From contig JASFXZ010000037.1 of NCBI GenBank assembly GCA_032209605.1, positions 3,100,001 through 3,164,000 of the forward strand: a stretch of 64,000 nucleotides of DNA, given 5' to 3'. The position numbers and the translations under genes were made by a program. The notes under the pieces are model-generated. The model had not been told where the DNA came from, made no database searches, and saw nothing but the letters and a program-made list of their open reading frames with translations. Position 1 is the first letter of the stretch, and each line of letters begins with the position of its first letter. This stretch comes from Mactromeris polynyma. Taxonomy: Eukaryota > Mollusca > Bivalvia > Venerida > Mactridae. Below are positions 60,400-64,000 of the stretch, piece after piece.

Positions 60400-61470
60400 G
60401 TTCGCACCGCCTCCATAGCAACTCTGCTATCTTCTTTTTTAACAGGTGCTCGATTCACTACTTTTTGACAAAACAAGTCGTATCCATGAAACGCTTGTGT
60501 TAAAAAGACAAATAAATCTACGAACAGCTACAATTTTCTGTCGTTCAGTTTTTCATTGCGTGCAAAAATAAATATGTTCACGAAAATAAGAGTAAATGCA
60601 GTGGAATGACCAACGGTCCAACTGTCCAACTTCTATATACTTGTTTGAATGGTTTAGCAGGACGTTGTACAGCGACAGTATAGAGATGTAATGTCCGTGG
60701 CTGGACTAAACTTAACCCAACATGTAGCGTCCACAGAAAAGTCAATATGTAATATTCATGTTTGAAATAGAAAACATTCCCTTAACACGATTTCAATAAG
60801 CGATTGCTACATTGACAAATATATGGCATTGAAATGCTTCTGTTAATGCCATGGTTTCCTATCCAAAACCTGCCATATTATGTAGTTCTTTCAGACATCG
60901 TGTGAATGATGTATGCGGGAGTTCGAACATTGCTATTAAGTATTTACATTCCATTTAGGTGGCCGTCTCATCATTTATACTTTAAGGCAGTTATGGAATT
61001 TTGACATTTCTACAGAACAAGACTCGTTTGTGCGTGATAGATGTTAGATTGTGCATCTTTCTGACGGTCGAGGCAATTCGTTGACAGAACCGTGGTGCCG
61101 AAAATATCTTGGTATTTAACTGAATATATCAGTCGAGCAATAAATGCTCAAACAAAGAGCAAAGCGACCCCAAAAGCAAAGTTATGTACGCATACAGATA
61201 CGTGTAATCAAATAAAATGTAGACGGTACTGCCTCGGAATAGTCTAAGGCATACACAACAATCCTACACCTGTCTTAAGGTGCGCGCAAACACGCACATC
61301 TACCACCATTACCAAAATATAATAATCCCTGCCGGACAACTCCCTTAGACAGCAGATGGCGATACCTGGATAATACCTTGAGCAATATATTACGCAAGTT
61401 TGCATTATTTGATATGTACTATTTAATTTTTTTACATTTATTAACGTCATTTCCCAACATTTGTCAAGTT
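60400..61470. other. No recognisable feature
   Basis: AT-rich sequence with no supported genes or repeats. The minus-strand frame at 61244-61567 overlaps the SINE and is not supported. Confidence 0.4.
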
Positions 61471-61474
61471 TTTT

Positions 61475-61695
61475 ATATACGGCGGTCAATTGACCTAACC
61501 GATTTTCCGAGAATATATTATCAACCAGTAATATCTTGCCCTTCCGCAAGAAGCTGAAATGAATCAATAGTTGGTAAACAAGTGATTAGCCAAATTTTAC
61601 GTAATGACATTATATGTATGTACCACCCGGGAATTGAACATTGACGTGCCAAGAGACAGGCCTGCGCAGTACTAACTTAGCTAACAGGGCAGGGT
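61475..61695 (-). mobile_element. tRNA-derived SINE, copy 4
   Basis: The minus strand has a degenerate B box (inverse of gaattgaaca at 61631-61640) and a tRNA-like head to about 61692. The body includes 'cggcggtcaattgacctaacc' and 'tatcaaccagtaatatcttgcccttccgcaag', closely matching copies 1 to 3. Confidence 0.75.
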
Positions 61696-61699
61696 TATC

Positions 61700-62470
61700 G
61701 ATTTCCTTTAGCCGTATTTCTTTTTTACATAACAGTTTGTGCAAATAAATCTTATTTTAGTTTATACTGAATAGCATAAAAGAGTTAGAATACCGAATGT
61801 AACATTTGCATAAGAGCTACCAAGCAAATAAATAACAAATACATTTTTGTACACAAAATAAATGTATTTTCTCCTCGTTCAGACAACTGTATGAGCAGGA
61901 ACAACTTTTTAAGGCAGTCGCTATAAAGTATCTTTTGAATCATGTTTTCAGTCGTCATTTGGTCTGGAAATATATATTATTATGATATTACACAAACCAT
62001 GAGAGAGAGCCGATAAAATGATTCATGCGACAGTTCATTTTCCTACATCAAAATGAACCTGAAGCAAAACTGTTTGTCTGCAATTTATCAGTCCGATTCA
62101 AATTGGAATCGTATCGGAATAGTATAGACAAGTGTATACTGTAAAGTTTACTGCGATGTTTATGTAGGCAATGCTTTCAACATGATTGTCATTAAACATA
62201 ATATGCACACATCAGAGTTTCTTTCCAGTCATGTCATCGCACAAGAAAATCAAGAAGCATGATACCTAAATGTGATGGGGACAATGTTCACTAAACATGC
62301 AGCGCATTGCAATATAGCTGGATCATAACACTCTTGATATTTTTGCTGGGTGTAATAAATATTGGACATGCATATCTTTGAATCTTTCAAAGTTGATAAA
62401 TTACATCATGGTTAAAATATGGCTGTTAAATACCATAGTTTTGACAGCATATGACCACAGAGAAGACATA
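61700..62470. other. No recognisable feature
   Basis: AT-rich sequence without supported genes or repeats. Confidence 0.45.
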
Positions 62471-62474
62471 ACTA

Positions 62475-62615
62475 GCAGGGAGCGCTACATGCCCAAATTA
62501 GAATTTCCCAAGACAGAGATATAGGCGAAGGGATGAGTCACACGCCGGGATGGACATATTAACAGCTATGTACGTCCCTAGACTGATATAGGCAAAGGGA
62601 TGAAAAAGAGTGAAT
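62475..62615. repeat. Two diverged units of the 63-bp minisatellite
   Basis: 'agacagagatataggcgaagggatgagtcacacgccgggatgg' and 'agactgatataggcaaagggatga' are diverged forms of the unit that makes up 63409-64000. They lie on the other side of repeat D, so the repeat D copy is bracketed by minisatellite DNA. Confidence 0.75.
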
Positions 62616-62635
62616 ACGTAGGTACAAGAAACGCT

Positions 62636-63408
62636 ACATACATAAGACAGTGCCTCCCAACGCAGACCTCCGGGAAAACAACAATTCACAAAACACAAGG
62701 CACTTAAGTAGGTTAAAGGGTACATATGTTAAGGAACAGAGGCACAAGCAACGGCCTGGCAGACCATAAGTAATAACTATGAGAATCAGAGTAGACAGTG
62801 AAGGAGGGGGACAATTAATGGATGGAAAAGATCACAGGACAAGTCAAGATAGCTGGCAGCAATAGGCCGAAACTGGGCAGGAAATAACATGAACACAATA
62901 AAAAGTGACAGAATTGCACAGGGGAAAGGGAAATATAAAACACATTCAAAACGCAAACAGAAATAATAACCATAAAGCGAATTACAGCCTAGGAACTGTC
63001 AGTAAAAATACAAGGGGTTTTAATCGATTTAACAGCTAGCTAACCTCACACTTAATCGCTATATGGTCATTGATTTCCAACATATTTACAATAATTGACT
63101 AAGTAAGCAGTACATAATCATTAAAAGCAACCAACCATCACGTACATAACAACGGACATACTGTAATTAAACCAGCACGAAGGATCAATCAGCCATATAC
63201 TGACCTTGCTCCCTGTAACTAAATTAATAACATCAGAATGTGAAATAACCTTACAATGTCAAATTAATAATGCAATTTAACGTAAAGTCAACTCGATAAT
63301 GCAGTTAATAATTAAACAATTCTTAGATATTAGTGATAGGGAAATGGATTTATAACTAAAAGAAATATGTCTATTAAGAAAACAAAAACACAAAAATACG
63401 ACTGCACT
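62636..63408 (+). repeat. Dispersed repeat D, full-looking copy
   Basis: Collinear with 17326-18115 over its whole length with frequent point differences and small indels. The copies diverge from each other right at the 'acgactg' word, where the minisatellite begins here and different sequence begins at 18 kb, giving a natural right boundary. Confidence 0.85.
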
Positions 63409-64000
63409 CAATGAGTCACATGCCGAGAGGGACACATTCACAGCTCAGAACTTCCATAGACAGATATAGGCAAAGGAATAGGTCACACGCCGGGAGGGGC
63501 ACACAGCTCAGAACTTCCCTAGACAGATATAGGCAAAGAGATGGGTCACACGCAGGGAGGGGCACACAGCTCAGAACTTCCATAGACAGATATAGGCAAA
63601 GAGATGGATCACACGGCTCAGAACTTCCCTAGACAGATATAGGCAAAGAAATGGGTCACATGCCGGGAGGGGCACACAGCTCAGAACTTCCATAGACATA
63701 TATAGGTAAAGAGATGGGTCACACGCTGGGAGGTGCACACAGCTCAGAACTTCCCTAGACAGATATAGGCAAAGAAATGGGTCACATGCCGGGAGGTGCA
63801 CACAGCTCAGAACTTCCCTAGACAGATATAGGCAAAGAGATGGGTCACACGCCGGGAGGGGCACACAGCTCAGAACTTCCCTAGACAGATATAGGCAAAG
63901 AAATGGGTCACATGCCGGGAGGGGCACACAGCTCAGAACTTCCCTAGACAGATATAGGCAAAGAGATGGGTCACACGCCGGGAGGGACACACAGCTCAGA
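63409..64000. repeat. 63-bp minisatellite, runs off the window
   Basis: Unit about 63 bp: 'agacagatataggcaaagagatgggtcacacgccgggaggggcacacagctcagaacttccct', repeated about nine times with point variants (a/g in 'gaaat/gagat', 'atgcc/acgcc'). One unit near 63600 has lost 'gccgggaggggcacaca'. The minus strand is open through it with a 21-residue repeat (…LPACDP-LCLYLSREVLSC…), as expected for a unit divisible by three. Not a gene on this evidence. Confidence 0.97.

Noticed and set aside
63571..63990. 139-codon Cys/Leu-rich repeat protein on the minus strand
   Set aside because: A by-product of the 63-bp minisatellite.

Overview
The window looks like nuclear DNA from a marine invertebrate, most probably a bivalve mollusc. 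It is AT-rich, has no long uninterrupted genes, contains GT-AG introns, and is packed with tRNA-derived SINEs, non-LTR retrotransposons, MITEs and tandem repeats. The species assignment is an inference from repeat style; nothing in the window names the organism. There are no rRNA genes, CRISPR arrays or bacterial operons.

Layout. 1-2.6 kb: a long inverted repeat (about 200-bp arms) followed by a ~170-bp tandem array. 3.3 kb: a short minus-strand coding-like block with a diverged sister at 39.5 kb. 4.9-5.9 kb: a ~162-bp tandem array. 10.4-12.7 kb: a dead Tc1-like transposase and a 5'-truncated but open non-LTR reverse transcriptase tail, both on the minus strand. 15-18.6 kb: a MITE, two dispersed repeat families (called R2 and D here) and a foldback hairpin. 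20.1-20.9 kb: a SINE abutting a 30-bp minisatellite. 22.5-25.2 kb: the best protein gene, a three-exon Crypton/DUF3504-type tyrosine recombinase with every catalytic residue present. 28.3-29.1 kb: a CR1/Jockey-like relic. 29.8-35.2 kb: a near full-length but inactivated non-LTR element with ORF1 and ORF2. 35.25-37.79 kb: a 2.5-kb DNA transposon with ~50-bp inverted ends, a 6-bp target duplication, a broken THAP-domain exon and an internal duplicated repeat block. 43.2-43.9 kb: a TTA-flanked inverted-repeat element filled with TTCGT-type motifs. 50.2-50.5 kb: a small MITE with perfect ends and a 6-bp duplication. 51.1-53.1 kb: an almost exact 999-bp tandem duplication. 54.7-56.2 kb: a pogo-like MITE next to a reverse transcriptase relic. 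57.7-58.3 kb: a frameshifted transposase-like gene. 59.6-60.4 kb: unassigned candidate exons. 62.5-64 kb: a copy of repeat D running into a 63-bp minisatellite that leaves the window.

How the parts relate. Apart from the recombinase gene and possibly the paired ORFs at 3.3/39.5 kb and the exons near 60 kb, almost everything recognisable is mobile DNA or its debris. The most interesting items are the intact Crypton-type gene, the THAP-carrying element with its small relative in ends and target duplication, the ORF1/ORF2 junction of the non-LTR element (one in-frame UAG and no intervening ATG), and the conserved minus-strand ORF pair. All similarities were judged by eye; no alignment or database search was run.
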